A DNA stretch of 64,000 bases from Puniceibacterium sp. IMCC21224 (GCF_001038505.1 NZ_LDPY01000001.1:3410001-3474000); one strand, 5' to 3'. Counted from the first letter of the stretch, positions 8,727-18,036 are shown. The notes: a model not told the origin generated them from the sequence alone. Numbers and translations are program-made.

Positions 8727-10682
8727 ATGCTTCGTGCGCTCACACTCGCCCTTGCGCTATGCCTATGCCTGCCCGCGGCACAGCTACGCGCACAAACATC
8801 GACCGACCTGCAGACAGTGCTGCAACGCCATGCCGACGAGGTGGTAAACCCGGGCCGACGCAGCGTCGATGTGGTCATAACCGATCTTGTGGCCGCAGGC
8901 CTGCCCGACACCGCCACCTTCCTTGAACGCTGGGCCGACAAGGGTGTTTATCAACGTTCGACCGATGGCCTATTCTACTACGCTACCCGCTCCGGCGACG
9001 AATTTACGATAACAGACATTTCGACCGGCGAGCCGGCGGGTTCCGCCCCCGCTGCCGAGATGACCGAGATTCGCCCCAACGGCGGCGTGCGCCGCGTGCT
9101 GGCCACCGCGCTGGTACAGTTCCAACTCTCGGATCCGGATATAGCGCGCCGCATTGCCGCGCTTGACGCGATTTCGCGCAGTCCTGCCGCAGATCAGGTC
9201 GAACCCCTGCGCTTGTCCATCGCGAACGAGCCGGACCCGGCATTGAAGCAGCGCAAGGAACGTCTGGCCGGTATGCTCGCCGCCAGCTTTGCCGATACCC
9301 CCGCAGAAAGAATCGCTGCCATTGAGAATCTGTCCGGCGCGCTGGATGTGGATGTGCGCGCGGTGATGAACCTGATCCTGACCTCATCCGCCGACGTCGC
9401 GCCCACCCTGCCAGAAGGTGCCAACATCGCCCGGACCCTGACCCCCGGTGACGATATTTCCGAGGCCGAGGCCTATGCCCGCCTTGTCGTCGCCAACCTC
9501 GCCCCCGAGGCCGCGTCGAATGATGCGATCAAGGCGGTGCTGACCGACAACATCATCGACGGCCGCGTCGGCGGTGTGCCCGTGGGTCAGTTGAACACAA
9601 CGCAGGCGCGTGCCACTGCCTATGCCGCCCTGACTGCCGCCGGCACCGTGCCACCGCTGGTCACGGACGAAAGCCGCGCCGCCGCCATCGCGCAGCATGT
9701 GTTCTTTGAACAATATGCCGAACCCGATCCAGCCATCACCGACGCCGCCCGCACCGCCCTGACCGAAATCGAGGGCCGCGTGTCACGCTATCAGGTGCTT
9801 GACCTCGGGCTTGACGCGCTGTCTCTGGCCTCGATCTACTTTCTTGCCGCCATCGGCCTTGCCATCACCTTTGGGGTGATGGGGGTGATCAACATGGCGC
9901 ATGGCGAATTCATCATGATGGGCGCCTATACCGGCTATGTGGTGCAGCTGTTCATCCCCGACTATACGCTGTCGCTGGTGGTCGCGCTGCCGCTGGCCTT
10001 TGCGGTCACCTTCGCCGCAGGCGTCGCGATGGAGCGACTTATAATCCGCCACCTCTACCACCGCCCGCTTGAAACCCTGCTGGCCACCTTCGGCATCTCG
10101 ATCGCGCTGCAACAGCTGGCCAAGAATGTGTTTGGCACGCAGGCGCGCCCCCTGACCTCACCCGGCTGGCTGGATGGGGCATGGGTGATCAATGACGTCG
10201 TGCAAATCGCCAACATCCGCATCGCGATCTTCTTTCTGGCGCTGCTGTTCCTGGCGCTGATCCTGTTTGTGCTGAAACGCACCCGGCTTGGCCTTGAGGT
10301 CCGCGCCGTGACCCAGAACCCCGGCATGGCCGCGTCGATGGGGATCAACCCCGACCGGATCAACATGCTGACCTTTGGTCTGGGGTCTGGCATCGCCGGG
10401 ATCGCCGGTGTCGCCATCGGGCTTTATGCCAAGGTGACCTCGGAAATGGGCGCTGACTACATCGTCCAAAGCTTTATGACAGTGGTCGTCGGTGGCGTCG
10501 GCAACGTTTGGGGTACGCTGGCGGGCGCCTCCCTGATTGGCGGCCTGCAAAAGGGAATCGAGTTCTTCAACCCCTCAAACACGCTGGCGGCACAGACTTA
10601 CATGATCCTCTTCATCATTCTCTTCATCCAGTTCCGGCCCAAGGGCATTGTCGCCCTCAAAGGCCGCGCAGCGGGGGATTGA
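8727..10682 (+). CDS. urtB: Urea ABC transporter, permease UrtB with long periplasmic N-terminal region
   Basis: A 651-residue permease of the LivH/UrtB family, forming half of the urea channel in the inner membrane. Residues 1-23 are a cleavable signal peptide (ending PAAQLRAQ). Residues about 25-350 are a soluble, Ala-rich helical region predicted to be periplasmic. The permease proper begins near residue 360, with the family signature GVMGVINMAHGEFIMMGAY and about eight membrane helices to the C-terminus. Short LivH proteins lack the N-terminal region, whereas many UrtB proteins carry it. It lies 81 bases after urtA and 137 bases before urtC. Confidence 0.93.
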   Translation: MLRALTLALALCLCLPAAQLRAQTSTDLQTVLQRHADEVVNPGRRSVDVVITDLVAAGLPDTATFLERWADKGVYQRSTDGLFYYATRSGDEFTITDISTGEPAGSAPAAEMTEIRPNGGVRRVLATALVQFQLSDPDIARRIAALDAISRSPAADQVEPLRLSIANEPDPALKQRKERLAGMLAASFADTPAERIAAIENLSGALDVDVRAVMNLILTSSADVAPTLPEGANIARTLTPGDDISEAEAYARLVVANLAPEAASNDAIKAVLTDNIIDGRVGGVPVGQLNTTQARATAYAALTAAGTVPPLVTDESRAAAIAQHVFFEQYAEPDPAITDAARTALTEIEGRVSRYQVLDLGLDALSLASIYFLAAIGLAITFGVMGVINMAHGEFIMMGAYTGYVVQLFIPDYTLSLVVALPLAFAVTFAAGVAMERLIIRHLYHRPLETLLATFGISIALQQLAKNVFGTQARPLTSPGWLDGAWVINDVVQIANIRIAIFFLALLFLALILFVLKRTRLGLEVRAVTQNPGMAASMGINPDRINMLTFGLGSGIAGIAGVAIGLYAKVTSEMGADYIVQSFMTVVVGGVGNVWGTLAGASLIGGLQKGIEFFNPSNTLAAQTYMILFIILFIQFRPKGIVALKGRAAGD

Positions 10683-10741
10683 TCCATGGTGCCCATCACC
10701 TCCGGCCTGACACCCCCCCATGCTTCTTCTCTTCCCAAATA

Positions 10742-10779
10742 CGCCGGGGAGTGTGAGGGGCTGGCCCCTCACTCCGGCG
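10742..10779. repeat. REP-like imperfect palindrome between urtB and urtC
   Basis: An almost perfect palindrome: gtgagggg (10753-10760), loop ctgg, cccctcac (10765-10772), extended outward by cgccgg(gg)agt against actccggcg. It is preceded by a C-rich and pyrimidine-rich stretch at 10712-10735. It is not followed by a T-run, so it is not a standard terminator, and it sits inside an operon. Similar elements with this architecture are known to be scattered through Rhodobacterales genomes. Only this copy was seen in the window. It could stabilise the upstream message or tune the urtB/urtC ratio. Confidence 0.6.
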
Positions 10780-10819
10780 CCCAAAATCGCGCACTGCGCC
10801 CCGCACCCGAGGACCCTGC

Positions 10820-11992
10820 ATGAGACGATCCTTCCTGTCGCAAAACCCGTCGGTCCTGTGGTTCCTGCTGGCGCTGGCACTATTTACCCTTGGCGTCACC
10901 GTGCTGGCCGAGGCAACCGGCACCGGTGCGCTGTCCACCAGCTTTGTCAAAACGTTGGGCAAGACGCTGTGCCTTTGCCTGATCGCCATCGCCATGGATG
11001 TGGTCTGGGGCTACTGCGGGATTCTGTCGCTCGGTCACTTCGCCTTTTTCGGCATCGGCGGCTACGCCATCGGCATGTGGCTGATGTATGCGCGCACCGA
11101 AATCATCGTGACGGAATCGCTGGCCGCCGCCGCGATCCCCGCCACCCCGCAAGAGATCCATGACGCCATCGGCACACAGATCTTTGGCGTTGTCGGATCG
11201 TCCGAATTCCCCGCCCTCTGGGCCTTTGCGGACAGTTTTATCCTGCAGGTGCTGATGGTGATTCTGGTGCCCGGCCTGCTGGCGCTGGTCTTTGGCTGGC
11301 TTGCCTTCCGGTCCCGCGTCACCGGCGTTTACCTGTCGATCCTGACCCAAGCCATGACGCTGGCGCTATCACTGTATCTTTTCCAGAACGATTCAGGTCT
11401 GCGCGGCAACAACGGCATGTCGGGCCTGCAAAATATTCCCGGCTATGGCGGCGAATCTCAGGCTGTCATCTCAATCGCGTTCTTCTGGGCCTCGGCACTG
11501 GCTCTGGCGCTGGGATACGTGCTGTTCGCCTGGGTGGTGTCAGGCAAGATGGGCAGCGTGATCCGCGGCATCCGTGACAACGAATCCCGCGTGCGGTTCC
11601 TTGGCTACCATGTCGAGACGTACAAGCTGTTCGTCTTTACCCTCACTGCCATTATTTCCGGCATCGCAGGCGCGCTCTATTACCCACAGGCGGGCATCAT
11701 CAACCCGGCCGAAATTGCGCCGATCGCCTCGATCTACCTTGCTGTCTGGGTCGCCATTGGCGGACGCGGCAGGCTCTACGGCGCGGTCATCGGCGCGGCC
11801 TTTGTTTCGCTGGTGTCGTCGTGGTTCACTGGCGGTGGCGCGCCCAACATCCCGCTGGGGTTCTACACCATCAACTGGACCGACTGGTGGCTGGTGCTGC
11901 TGGGCCTCAGCTTTGTCGCCATAACACTGTTCTTTCCAAAAGGGATCGGTGGCGCGTTTGATCTGCTGGTCCGCAAGGGGGGCGACAAATGA
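10820..11992 (+). CDS. urtC: Urea ABC transporter, permease UrtC
   Basis: A 390-residue LivM/UrtC-type inner-membrane permease that pairs with UrtB. It has about ten hydrophobic helices. The family segment CGILSLGHFAFFGIGGYAIG is near residue 70, and the cytoplasmic coupling segment GSVIRGIRDNESRVRFLGY, which contacts the ATPases, is near residue 245. The start follows GAGG at 10809-10812. The stop codon overlaps the urtD start by four bases (ATGA at 11989-11992), so translation of the permease and ATPase is probably coupled. Confidence 0.94.
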   Translation: MRRSFLSQNPSVLWFLLALALFTLGVTVLAEATGTGALSTSFVKTLGKTLCLCLIAIAMDVVWGYCGILSLGHFAFFGIGGYAIGMWLMYARTEIIVTESLAAAAIPATPQEIHDAIGTQIFGVVGSSEFPALWAFADSFILQVLMVILVPGLLALVFGWLAFRSRVTGVYLSILTQAMTLALSLYLFQNDSGLRGNNGMSGLQNIPGYGGESQAVISIAFFWASALALALGYVLFAWVVSGKMGSVIRGIRDNESRVRFLGYHVETYKLFVFTLTAIISGIAGALYYPQAGIINPAEIAPIASIYLAVWVAIGGRGRLYGAVIGAAFVSLVSSWFTGGGAPNIPLGFYTINWTDWWLVLLGLSFVAITLFFPKGIGGAFDLLVRKGGDK

Positions 11993-12729
11993 GCACCTTG
12001 CTTGAACTCTCTGGTGTTTCGGTCTCGTTTGACGGGTTCCGCGCAATCAACAATCTGTCTTTCCAGATCGGAGAGCCAGAGCTGCGCGCCATCATCGGCC
12101 CCAACGGCGCGGGCAAAACCACGTTCATGGACATCATCACAGGCAAGACCCGTCCAGACGAGGGCCGCGTGATCTTTGGCGAAAAATCCGTGTCGCTGTT
12201 GAAGATGTCGGAAAGCCAGATCGCCCGATCCGGCATCGGGCGCAAGTTCCAGAAACCCACCGTATTCGAGGCGCAGAGCGTACGCGCCAACCTCGCCATG
12301 GCGCTGAGCAATCCGCGCGGCCCATTCGATGTTCTGCTCTACACCAAGACCACGCGCGGCGCCGACAGGATCGAAGAAATCGCTGACGAGATCGGCCTGA
12401 CCGACAGTTTGACCCGGCCTTCGGGCGAATTGAGCCATGGGCAAAAACAATGGCTGGAGATCGGGATGCTGCTGGCACAGGATCCGCGTTTGCTGCTCGT
12501 GGACGAACCGGCGGCAGGCATGACCCCTGCAGAGCGCGAGCACACCACCGACCTGCTGAAGCGTGCCGCCAAAACCCGCGCGGTTGTGGTCGTAGAACAT
12601 GACATGGAGTTTGTGCGGCGGCTGAATTGCAAGGTTACGGTCCTGCACGAAGGGTCGGTTCTGGCCGAGGGGTCGCTGGATCACGTGACCGCGAACAAGG
12701 ACGTGATTGATGTCTATCTGGGGCGTTAG
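11989..12729 (+). CDS. urtD: Urea ABC transporter, ATP-binding protein UrtD
   Basis: A 246-residue cytoplasmic ABC ATPase of the LivG/UrtD type that powers urea import. Visible motifs are Walker A GPNGAGKTT (near residue 37), the ABC signature as the variant LSHGQKQWLEIG, Walker B LLLVDEPAAGM and the switch His in VVVEHDMEFV. LSHGQ in place of LSGGQ is the form commonly found in UrtD. It overlaps urtC by four bases and lies 60 bases before urtE. Confidence 0.95.
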   Translation: MSTLLELSGVSVSFDGFRAINNLSFQIGEPELRAIIGPNGAGKTTFMDIITGKTRPDEGRVIFGEKSVSLLKMSESQIARSGIGRKFQKPTVFEAQSVRANLAMALSNPRGPFDVLLYTKTTRGADRIEEIADEIGLTDSLTRPSGELSHGQKQWLEIGMLLAQDPRLLLVDEPAAGMTPAEREHTTDLLKRAAKTRAVVVVEHDMEFVRRLNCKVTVLHEGSVLAEGSLDHVTANKDVIDVYLGR

Positions 12730-12789
12730 CGCAGTCGACAAAGTGCGAACCGGCTTTCGGACCAACTGTGTGACCAAGGGGAATGAGCA

Positions 12790-13485
12790 ATGCTGAAAGT
12801 GGACAACCTGACGCTGCACTATGGCCAGAGCCAGATCCTTCATGGCATTTCTCTGACGGCTGAACCGGGCAAGGTGACGGCGGTGATGGGCACCAACGGC
12901 GTGGGCAAGACCAGCCTGCTCAAGGCTATCGCCGGGCGGCATCCCTATTCCGGCGGGACAATCACGCTGGACGGTGCACCGCTGGATCATCTGACCGCGT
13001 TTCAGGCGGCACGGGCCGGAATTGCCTATGTGCCACAGGGGCGCGAGGTGTTTCCGCTGATGACCGTGATGGAAAACCTCGAGTCCGGTTTTGCCTGCCT
13101 GCCCAAATCGGAACACAAGGTCCCGGACCACATCTGGGATCTGTTCCCGATCCTCAAGGAATTCATCCATCGGCGCGGCGGCGACCTATCGGGTGGTCAG
13201 CAACAGCAACTTGCCATTGCCCGCGCGCTGATCAGCAAACCCCGCGTGTTGTTGCTGGACGAACCGACAGAAGGCATTCAGCCCAACATCATCCAGCAGA
13301 TTGGTCGCGTCATCGCGCAGCTTCGCGATCAGGGCGACATGGCGATCATTTTGGTCGAGCAGTATTTCGACTTTACCTATGGGCTGGCGGACAGCTTCTT
13401 TGCCGTCAACCGGGGGGCTGTTGTGCTTGAGGGTCCGCGCGACCAGATCGACCGCGAAACGCTGCTGTCGCGCGTCTCAATCTGA
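12790..13485 (+). CDS. urtE: Urea ABC transporter, ATP-binding protein UrtE
   Basis: A 231-residue ABC ATPase of the LivF/UrtE type, the second nucleotide-binding subunit of the urea importer. Motifs are Walker A GTNGVGKTS, signature LSGGQQQQLAIARAL, Walker B VLLLDEPTEGI and the switch segment ILVEQYFDFTY. GAATGAG lies just before the ATG. It closes the urt cluster; 95 bases separate it from the selD fusion gene, and no clear terminator is seen there, so read-through into selD is possible. Confidence 0.95.
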   Translation: MLKVDNLTLHYGQSQILHGISLTAEPGKVTAVMGTNGVGKTSLLKAIAGRHPYSGGTITLDGAPLDHLTAFQAARAGIAYVPQGREVFPLMTVMENLESGFACLPKSEHKVPDHIWDLFPILKEFIHRRGGDLSGGQQQQLAIARALISKPRVLLLDEPTEGIQPNIIQQIGRVIAQLRDQGDMAIILVEQYFDFTYGLADSFFAVNRGAVVLEGPRDQIDRETLLSRVSI

Positions 13486-13580
13486 CATCTACAGCGCTGC
13501 CACAATGGAGAGATCGCAGCGCCCGGCCCTCTGGGCGGCTCTGGACCTGCGTGCTAAAGGCGGGGCAAAGGAGCGCCCCG

Positions 13581-15740
13581 ATGCATCAGCCCCCCCTGCC
13601 CCTCACGCGTGATCTGGTCCTGATTGGCGGCGGACACACCCATGCCTTGGTCTTGCGCAGCTGGGGGATGAACCCGCTGCCCGGCGTGCGGGTCACGCTG
13701 ATCAATCCCGCGCCGACAGCGCCCTATTCCGGGATGCTGCCCGGCCATCTCGCGGGGCATTACAGCCGCAGCGCGCTCGACATTGATCTGGTGCAATTGG
13801 CCCGCTTTGCCGGGGCGCGGATCATCGTGGGGGCTGCCCATGCGTTGGATCCGGTTGAACGGACAGTGCAAGTCGCGGGTCGCCCCACCATCAGCTATGA
13901 CATCTGCTCGGTGGATGTGGGGGTCACCAGCGCGATGCCAACCCTGCCCGGTTTTGCCGAACACGCTGTCCCGGCCAAACCGCTTGGTCCGCTGGCCAGC
14001 CGCTGGGCCGAATATCTGCCCGGGGCTGGCCCGGCCTCGGTCGCGGTGATCGGCGGCGGCGTCGCGGGAGCAGAAATCGCCATGGCCATGGCCCATGCGC
14101 TGCGGCAGGCCAACCGCACCGTCGGCGTGACCCTGATCGAACAGGACCACATCCTGTCAGCCGTCAAACCGCGAACAGCGCTAAGTCTGCGCACAGCGCT
14201 GGCGGACCTTGGGGTTAAGGTTATTGAACAGGCTGTTGTCGGCCAAATTGATGCCAACGGCGTTCTGTTGCGCGATGGCCGCAGGATCGACGCGGGCTTT
14301 GTCACCGGGGCAGCGGGCGCGCAGCCCTATGACTGGATTGCGCAGACTGGCGTGAACCTGCACCAAGGATTCATCGCAGTGAACGCCCAATTGCAATCCA
14401 GCGACGCACACATCTTTGCGGTCGGCGATTGCGCCCATTTAACGGCATCCCCACGCCCCAAGGCGGGCGTGTTTGCTGTCCGCGAGGCACCGGTGCTGTT
14501 TCACAACCTGCGTGCGGCGCTAAGCGGCGGCGCAATGCGGGCCTATCGGCCCCAGCGCGACTATCTCAAGCTGATCTCGATGGGTGGCAAGTCAGCGTTG
14601 GCCGAACGGTTCGGCCTGCCCCTCTCCGGGTCAATTATGTGGCAATGGAAAAACCATATCGACCAGAAATTCATGCACAAGTTCAGCGATCTACCCCGGA
14701 TGCCAACGCCGCGCCTGCCGTCTCCGCGCGCGCTGGACGTGGATGTCGCGGTAGGCCCGCGCCCCATGTGCGGTGGTTGCGGCGCAAAGGTGGGGCGCGG
14801 TGCGCTGACTGATGCGTTGGCTCGGCTTGACCCGCCCCGGCGCTCTGACATCCGCGCACTGCCCGGCGACGACGCAGCGCTGTTGCTGACCAGCGGCGCG
14901 CAACAAGTGATCAGCACCGATCATCTGCGCAGCTTTACCAATGATCCCGTCGTGATGACCCGTATTGCCGCCGTCCATGCGCTTGGGGATATCTGGGCCA
15001 TGGGGGCCAGGCCACAGGCCGCGCTGGTCAGCCTGATCCTGCCACGACTGTCGGACAGTCTGACCAGACGCACCATCGAGGAAATCATGCAGACCGCGCA
15101 AACAGTCCTGCGCGACGCCGGTGCCGAAATCGTCGGCGGCCACAGCTCGGTCGGGGATGAGATGACCATCGGGTTCAGCATCACCGGGCTGTGCGACGAC
15201 GCGCCGATCACCCTGCGCGGCGCACAACCCGGCGACGCGTTGATCCTGACCAAACCGCTGGGCAGCGGTGTCATCCTTGCCGCCGAAATGACACGCGAGG
15301 CCCGGGGCGATTGGGTGATTGCAGCGCTGGATCTGATGCAGCGCGGTCAGGGTAGCGCATCAAAACTGATGCGCGGCGCCCATGCGATGACTGATGTCAC
15401 CGGTTTTGGACTGGCCGGGCATCTGCGCGGGATCTGCGATGCCTCGGGCGTCGGTGCTGAGATTGTGCTGCACGACGTGCCGTTGATGCCAGGCGCGTTT
15501 GAGCTGTCCGATGCCGGAATACGTTCGACCATCTTTGCGCAGAACCGTGCGGTTCTGGCGGATTTTCCCAGCGATCCGCGCCGCGACCTGCTGTTTGATC
15601 CGCAGACCGCTGGCGGATTGCTTGCCGCCGTTGCTGCGGACAAGGCCCCGGATCTGATCCGACAGTTGCAAGCGGTCGGCGACCCCGCTGCGATTATCGG
15701 CCATGTGACGGCCGCAGCCGGTCAGATCACCATCGTCTGA
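13581..15740 (+). CDS. selD: Selenide, water dikinase fused to an N-terminal FAD-dependent oxidoreductase domain
   Basis: A 719-residue two-domain protein. Residues about 8-385 form an NADH dehydrogenase-like FAD/NAD(P) flavoprotein: a first dinucleotide-binding motif LIGGGHTHA, a second VAVIGGGVAGAEIAMAMA, and VGDCAHL as the FAD-contacting segment. Residues about 395-719 are SelD, which makes selenophosphate from selenide and ATP. The essential Cys is Cys400 and the ATP-binding Lys is Lys403 in GGCGAK; the enzyme carries Cys rather than selenocysteine. AAAGGAG at 13567-13573 fixes the start at ATG 13581 rather than the upstream GTG. The flavoprotein domain may supply or reduce the selenium substrate (inference). 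It overlaps mnmH tail to tail by 19 bases. Confidence 0.93.
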   Translation: MHQPPLPLTRDLVLIGGGHTHALVLRSWGMNPLPGVRVTLINPAPTAPYSGMLPGHLAGHYSRSALDIDLVQLARFAGARIIVGAAHALDPVERTVQVAGRPTISYDICSVDVGVTSAMPTLPGFAEHAVPAKPLGPLASRWAEYLPGAGPASVAVIGGGVAGAEIAMAMAHALRQANRTVGVTLIEQDHILSAVKPRTALSLRTALADLGVKVIEQAVVGQIDANGVLLRDGRRIDAGFVTGAAGAQPYDWIAQTGVNLHQGFIAVNAQLQSSDAHIFAVGDCAHLTASPRPKAGVFAVREAPVLFHNLRAALSGGAMRAYRPQRDYLKLISMGGKSALAERFGLPLSGSIMWQWKNHIDQKFMHKFSDLPRMPTPRLPSPRALDVDVAVGPRPMCGGCGAKVGRGALTDALARLDPPRRSDIRALPGDDAALLLTSGAQQVISTDHLRSFTNDPVVMTRIAAVHALGDIWAMGARPQAALVSLILPRLSDSLTRRTIEEIMQTAQTVLRDAGAEIVGGHSSVGDEMTIGFSITGLCDDAPITLRGAQPGDALILTKPLGSGVILAAEMTREARGDWVIAALDLMQRGQGSASKLMRGAHAMTDVTGFGLAGHLRGICDASGVGAEIVLHDVPLMPGAFELSDAGIRSTIFAQNRAVLADFPSDPRRDLLFDPQTAGGLLAAVAADKAPDLIRQLQAVGDPAAIIGHVTAAAGQITIV

Positions 15741-16780
15741 AGCGCACCCTCGATCCGGCCCGCCACCACGTCGAGCGAGGCGGGATCGAGCCGTTCGGTC
15801 GCAATCCGAACCGCCACACTGGGGGCCACGGCGCGCATCGACTTGTCATAGGCGGGATCGTAATGCTGGGTCACAAGCGCGGCAGTCAGGGCCGTCATGT
15901 CGCCCTGCGTGATCAGATCTGACCAATGATCCACCACGGGCCGGCCACGAAACGCCACCAGATGTTGCAAAATCTGCCGCAACCTCTCTCCGTTGGCCAG
16001 AACGTCGGCATAGGCCTCAGCCAGATAGCGCGCCCGTTCCGGCACCGGCGCAGAAACTTCGATCCAAGGGGCGGCTTTCATCGCGGCCCACAGGCTGGGC
16101 GGCAGCAGCAGCGCGCCGATTTTGCTCGATTCCGCCTCGACCACCACGGGCCGCGCGGGATCGAGCCGATGCAAAGCCTGCGCCAGCGCCGATTCAAACG
16201 CCTTTTGGCTGGGCTGGCCCCCCGGCATCCCACCCAGCAACGAACCGCGATGATGCGCCAGCCCTTCAAGATCCAGAACCTGCACGCCGCGCCGGTCAAG
16301 ATGTTGCAACAGATCCGTCTTTGCGGTGCCGGTATAACCGCCAAGCTGAACCACCCGATGCGGGATTGGCGCGTCATACAGCGCCTGCGTCACCAACCGC
16401 CGATAGGTCTTGTAACCGCCGCGCAAAACATCGGCACGCCAGCCAATCTGCCCCAGCATCCACGTAAATGCGCCGGATCGCTGACCGCCGCGCCAGCAAT
16501 AGACCAGCGGTCGCCAGCCGCCTTCGTGATGCGCCAGAGGCCCCTCGATATGCGCAGCAGCATTGCGGAACACCAGCGCAGCGCCCAGTTTGCGCGCCAG
16601 AAACGGGCTTTCCTGCTTATAGATCGTACCGACGCGCGCACGCTCGGCGTTATCAAGCACGGGAAGGTTGATCGCGCCAGGCACGTGATCCTCGGCGAAC
16701 TCAGCGGGGCTGCGCACGTCGATTACGGTATCAAAACCATGCGCCAGCAGCTCAGAAAGATGTGTTGCGTCAACAGCCAT
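15722..16780 (-). CDS. mnmH: tRNA 2-selenouridine synthase
   Basis: A 352-residue MnmH (SelU/YbbB). It replaces sulfur by selenium in 5-substituted 2-thiouridine at the wobble position of Lys, Glu and Gln tRNAs, using selenophosphate from SelD. The N-terminal rhodanese domain carries Cys95 in VYCWRGGQRSGA. A C-terminal P-loop appears as GGYTGTAKTDLL, where Ala replaces the usual Gly before Lys-Thr. The ATG at 16780 follows GAGG; a longer in-frame extension is rejected. No selA, selB or selC was seen nearby, so within the window selenium use is limited to tRNA modification. Confidence 0.94.
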   Translation of the reverse strand: MAVDATHLSELLAHGFDTVIDVRSPAEFAEDHVPGAINLPVLDNAERARVGTIYKQESPFLARKLGAALVFRNAAAHIEGPLAHHEGGWRPLVYCWRGGQRSGAFTWMLGQIGWRADVLRGGYKTYRRLVTQALYDAPIPHRVVQLGGYTGTAKTDLLQHLDRRGVQVLDLEGLAHHRGSLLGGMPGGQPSQKAFESALAQALHRLDPARPVVVEAESSKIGALLLPPSLWAAMKAAPWIEVSAPVPERARYLAEAYADVLANGERLRQILQHLVAFRGRPVVDHWSDLITQGDMTALTAALVTQHYDPAYDKSMRAVAPSVAVRIATERLDPASLDVVAGRIEGALQTMVI

Positions 16781-16953
16781 GCCAGCCTCTACCGCACCGC
16801 GCCCGTTAGCGAAAGCGGCAAGACGCGGGCGCTTGGACTGGCATGCGGCTACGTGCGCCTGACGCACCGCGCCGCGCAGTCCCGGCACCGCCGCAACCGC
16901 AGACGTTCAGGCTGTGTGTGAACGCCATGGCGAATCCCGGCCGTGGTTTGGCC

Positions 16954-17889
16954 TCAGACGTCCTCAAGCCGATCGGTCGCGGGTGGCGGTGTGGCGCTGA
17001 GTGCGCTGATACGGGCGTAAAGCGCGGCGTCCAGCGCATACTCCATACCATCCAGCGACGGGGCCAATTGCGTGGCTGAGCGCGCGGACAGGATCGGCAC
17101 CGGCCCCGCAGCATGCGCCGCAACCCAACTCACCGCGAGCGTGGCGGGATGTGTACCAAGTTCGGCGGCCAGTTCGGACAGGTCAGCGGCGGTCTGGTGC
17201 ATGGCCTGCGGCGCATATCGCTGCGCATAGCGGCGATCCTCGGCCAGTCGCCCCGTTGCAGCACCGCCGGTATATTTACCGGTCAGCAACCCGCCACCCA
17301 GCGGTGAATAGGGCACAGCAAGGATGCCTTGGGCAGCGCACATCGGCAGGATCTCGACCTCAGCCTGACGCTTGGCAAGGTTGTACATCGGCTGGAACAC
17401 GTCGATCCGTGTCTCGAACCGGGCTGCGACGGCCTGCGCTTTCATCACCTGCCAGGCCGCAAAGTTGGACACACCGATGTGACGGATCTGCCCCTTGGCC
17501 TGCAATTCTGCCAGCGTTTCAAAAGTTTCTTCGAGCGGAGTGCTGTCGTCCCAGCGGTGCAGATATAGCAGATCGACAGCATCCATGTTCAGCCGCTTCC
17601 GGCTGGTGTCAAACGTCGCTTGGATATTCTGGCGCGAAGACCCACCGGCAAATCCCGCCTTGGTGGCGATATAGACCGCATCGCGTTCATGGGCGACACA
17701 TTGACCCAAGAGCGTTTCCGACGCCCCGTCGGTATAGACATAAGCCGTATCAAAATGCCGGATACCGCGCGCGCGGCAGGCGTCGTACATGGCGCGGCTG
17801 GCATCACTATCGGCGCGGCCACCGAACTGCATTGTGCCAAAGGCAAAGGCGGGGACGGTGCTGCCGTCGCGGGTTGTAAGCTGTGTCAT
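16954..17889 (-). CDS. Aldo/keto reductase
   Basis: A 311-residue NADPH-dependent aldo/keto reductase with a TIM-barrel fold. The catalytic tetrad is visible: Asp in RHFDTAYVY, Tyr in the same segment (VYTDG), Lys in IATKAGF and His in LLYLHRWD. The cofactor-phosphate-binding C-terminal region includes VSWVAAHAAGPVPILSARS. The substrate cannot be deduced; sugar-aldehyde dehydrogenases and general aldehyde reductases share this layout. It is transcribed leftward like the copper ATPase upstream, 159 bases away, and toward mnmH. Confidence 0.9.
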   Translation of the reverse strand: MTQLTTRDGSTVPAFAFGTMQFGGRADSDASRAMYDACRARGIRHFDTAYVYTDGASETLLGQCVAHERDAVYIATKAGFAGGSSRQNIQATFDTSRKRLNMDAVDLLYLHRWDDSTPLEETFETLAELQAKGQIRHIGVSNFAAWQVMKAQAVAARFETRIDVFQPMYNLAKRQAEVEILPMCAAQGILAVPYSPLGGGLLTGKYTGGAATGRLAEDRRYAQRYAPQAMHQTAADLSELAAELGTHPATLAVSWVAAHAAGPVPILSARSATQLAPSLDGMEYALDAALYARISALSATPPPATDRLEDV

Positions 17890-18004
17890 ACCGGGATGGT
17901 GCCCGTTTGAAGCGGGATTGAAAAGGTGTGAAACGCCGCGCCGGTGAATACCGGGCCTTAGAACCGATCTCGCGCGGCGTGGTCGGATGGTTCTGCCGAT
18001 TTGC

Positions 18005-18036
18005 GGCGGATCGACCGGAGTTCCCGCTGATCCGCC
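18005..18036. other. Inverted repeat downstream of the copper ATPase gene
   Basis: ggcggatc (18005-18012) and gatccgcc (18029-18036) form a perfect 8-bp stem with a 16-base loop, 13 bases after the leftward ATPase stop codon. There is no T-run on the minus strand, so it is at best a weak or rho-dependent transcript end. Confidence 0.4.

Noticed and set aside
11863..13170. A 435-codon open frame antisense to urtC, urtD and urtE
   Set aside because: Spans three real genes on the other strand; no domain.
16780..16953. Possible tRNA-Sec gene near the selenium genes
   Set aside because: No cloverleaf, T-arm consensus or UCA anticodon arm could be found.
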